This document shows, in pieces, positions 4,744 through 6,012 of a DNA stretch of 6,012 bases. Every line of letters begins with the position of its first letter. Position 1 is the stretch's first letter. Made by a program: the position numbers and the translations under genes. This DNA is from Syntrophomonadaceae bacterium. Its GTDB lineage: Bacteria > Bacillota_D > Dethiobacteria > DTU022. Below the pieces are notes generated by a model. The model saw only the letters and a list, made by a program, of their open reading frames with translations. It was not told the DNA's origin and made no database searches. The stretch lies in contig PUNU01000185.1 in NCBI GenBank assembly GCA_003551865.1, positions 1-6,012 on the forward strand, in the 5' to 3' direction.

Positions 4744-6012
4744 ATGTCACCGGCGGTTGTACTCATCGGTCTGTTCCTGCTGTCGGCCTTGGCAGGTATA
4801 CCTATCGCATTCTGTTTGGCGATCTCCTCGCTGGTAACCACGTGGTATATGGGGTTCCCCGCAGTGGTGGTGGCACAACGCATCGCTACCGGACTGCAGT
4901 CGTTTCCGCTGATCGCGATTCCGCTATTTGTTCTCGCCGGCTCCATTATGGCGAAGGGCGGAGTGGCGCGCAGGATCGTAGACTTCGCCTACATCATCGT
5001 GGGGCAGTTTCGCGGTGGACTGGCAATGGTAAACTGTATCCAGTCGATGCTGTTCGGCGGCGTTTCGGGATCCGCCATTGCCGATATCTCCTCTACCGGC
5101 CCGATCATGATCCCGATGATGCGGCAGAAGGGGTACGACAACGAGTTCTCAACGGCGCTCACGGTAGCTTCGGCAACCCAGGGTATCATCATACCGCCGA
5201 GTCACAACATCATCATCTATGCTATGGCGGCCGGCGGAGTATCGGTCGGACGGCTGTTTCTGGCGGGCTATATTCCTGGGATCATAATCGGCGTTTCGCT
5301 GATGATCACTTCGTATATCATCGCGGTGAGACGCGGATACCCGCGCGAAACGAGGCCCCCACTGCGCGAGTGCGTGCGGATTGCGGTTGACGGATTGCTG
5401 GCGGTGCTGGCAGCGTTCATAATCGTGGGCGGGATCGCGTTCGGAGTCTTCACTGCTACTGAGGCCTCCGCGATTGCGGTGATATACGCCGCCTTCCTCG
5501 GGCTGTTTGTCTACCGCGAACTTAAATTGCGTGACTTGTGGCCGATTCTCATTGAGTCGGTCAAGACGATATCCACCGTGTTGTTCCTGATTGCTTCAGC
5601 ATCGGCGTTCGCTTGGCTGCTGACGCGTCTTCAAGTGCCGGCTGCCGTGATGGGCGCAATGCTGTCAATCACCGACAATCCCATCATCGTTCTCTTGTTG
5701 ATAAACGTATTGCTGATCTTTCTGGGGATGTTGATGGACGTGGCGCCGCTGATCGTGATCGCCACGCCGATCTTGTTGCCGGTGGTGGTTGCCGCGGGAA
5801 TGAGTCCGGTAACCTTCGGCATAGTTCTGCTGTTGAACCTTGGTATCGGGCTGACGACGCCGCCGGTCGGCACCGGCTTGTTTGTCGGCTGTGCGGTCGG
5901 CAACACCACGGTGGAGAAAACCACCCGCGCCATGATCGCGTTCTGGCCGGCGATGATCATCACGCTGCTGCTCGCGACCTTTATACCCGCGCTGACCACG
6001 TTCCTGCCCGCT
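4744..6012 (+). CDS. dctM: TRAP transporter large permease, DctM family (right end cut by window)
   Basis: The frame is open from the ATG at 4744 to the window edge, giving 423 codons. DctM proteins are usually about 425-430 residues, so only the last few codons are probably missing. The start has AGGAGG at 4731-4736, overlapping the end of dctQ; only 4 nt separate the two genes. It is the ion-coupled channel subunit in the inner membrane, with about a dozen hydrophobic segments. Landmarks: PLFVLAGSIMAKGG (60-73), MLFGGVSGSAIADISSTGPI (102-121), GIIIPPSHNIIIYA (147-160), GVFTATEASAIAVIYA (234-249), FLGMLMDVAPLIVIATPILLP (326-346) and GIGLTTPPVGTGLFVG (367-382). These are the DctM-family (PF06808) signatures in the correct order. 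It completes the importer that starts with dctP. Confidence 0.95.
   Translation, partial: MSPAVVLIGLFLLSALAGIPIAFCLAISSLVTTWYMGFPAVVVAQRIATGLQSFPLIAIPLFVLAGSIMAKGGVARRIVDFAYIIVGQFRGGLAMVNCIQSMLFGGVSGSAIADISSTGPIMIPMMRQKGYDNEFSTALTVASATQGIIIPPSHNIIIYAMAAGGVSVGRLFLAGYIPGIIIGVSLMITSYIIAVRRGYPRETRPPLRECVRIAVDGLLAVLAAFIIVGGIAFGVFTATEASAIAVIYAAFLGLFVYRELKLRDLWPILIESVKTISTVLFLIASASAFAWLLTRLQVPAAVMGAMLSITDNPIIVLLLINVLLIFLGMLMDVAPLIVIATPILLPVVVAAGMSPVTFGIVLLLNLGIGLTTPPVGTGLFVGCAVGNTTVEKTTRAMIAFWPAMIITLLLATFIPALTTFLPA

Noticed and set aside
4842..5390. 182-codon plus-strand frame inside dctM
   Set aside because: It is out of frame with dctM, is Arg/His-rich, and overlaps codons giving clear DctM signatures.
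5631..5999. 122-codon minus-strand frame opposite the dctM 3' part
   Set aside because: It is antisense to conserved permease motifs and its Thr/Ile/Pro composition mirrors the opposite strand's codons.
1..6012. CRISPR arrays, tRNA or rRNA genes, insertion sequences
   Set aside because: No spaced direct repeats, cloverleaf-like segments, rRNA landmarks or transposase motifs were seen.

Overview
The window holds a conventional catabolic locus for 5-keto-4-deoxyuronate, the product formed when lyases cut pectin, alginate-like or other uronic-acid polymers. It reads left to right: the divergent start of a small membrane protein (minus strand, cut by the left edge), an IclR-family regulator resembling KdgR, then kduD, kduI and a complete-looking TRAP transporter (dctP, dctQ, dctM) on the plus strand. 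dctM runs off the right edge, probably only a few codons short of its stop.

How the genes work together: the TRAP system (periplasmic binding protein DctP, small membrane subunit DctQ, large permease DctM) most likely imports a uronate or unsaturated-uronate product driven by an ion gradient. KduI isomerises 5-keto-4-deoxyuronate (DKI) to 2,5-diketo-3-deoxygluconate (DKII). KduD reduces DKII to 2-keto-3-deoxygluconate (KDG), which would feed the KDG kinase/aldolase branch of the Entner-Doudoroff route encoded elsewhere. The IclR protein is the obvious candidate regulator, with KDG or a related keto-acid as likely effector; this is inference from family and context.

Regulation visible in the sequence: a near-consensus sigma-70 promoter (TTGACA, 17 nt, AATAAT) lies upstream of kduD. 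Its -10 and predicted start site are overlapped by two interleaved inverted repeats, one of which resembles the published KdgR box (AATGAAAC, 3 nt, GTTT...). The AATGAAAC-N3-GTT core recurs just upstream of the kduI ribosome binding site. A strong GC-rich hairpin followed by a T-rich tract separates dctP from dctQ and probably lowers expression of the membrane subunits relative to the binding protein. iclR appears to have its own extended -10 promoter.

Organism: a moderately GC-rich bacterium. The DctP N-terminus (hydrophobic signal running into a Gly-rich GGGSQEE segment without a lipobox cysteine) recalls binding proteins of free-living spirochaetes (Spirochaeta/Sediminispirochaeta-like). 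This is a weak lineage guess; no rRNA or other marker is present.

Nothing here clearly amounts to a new system. The points most worth checking are the operator architecture at kduD, the intra-operon hairpin, and the substrate of the TRAP transporter.
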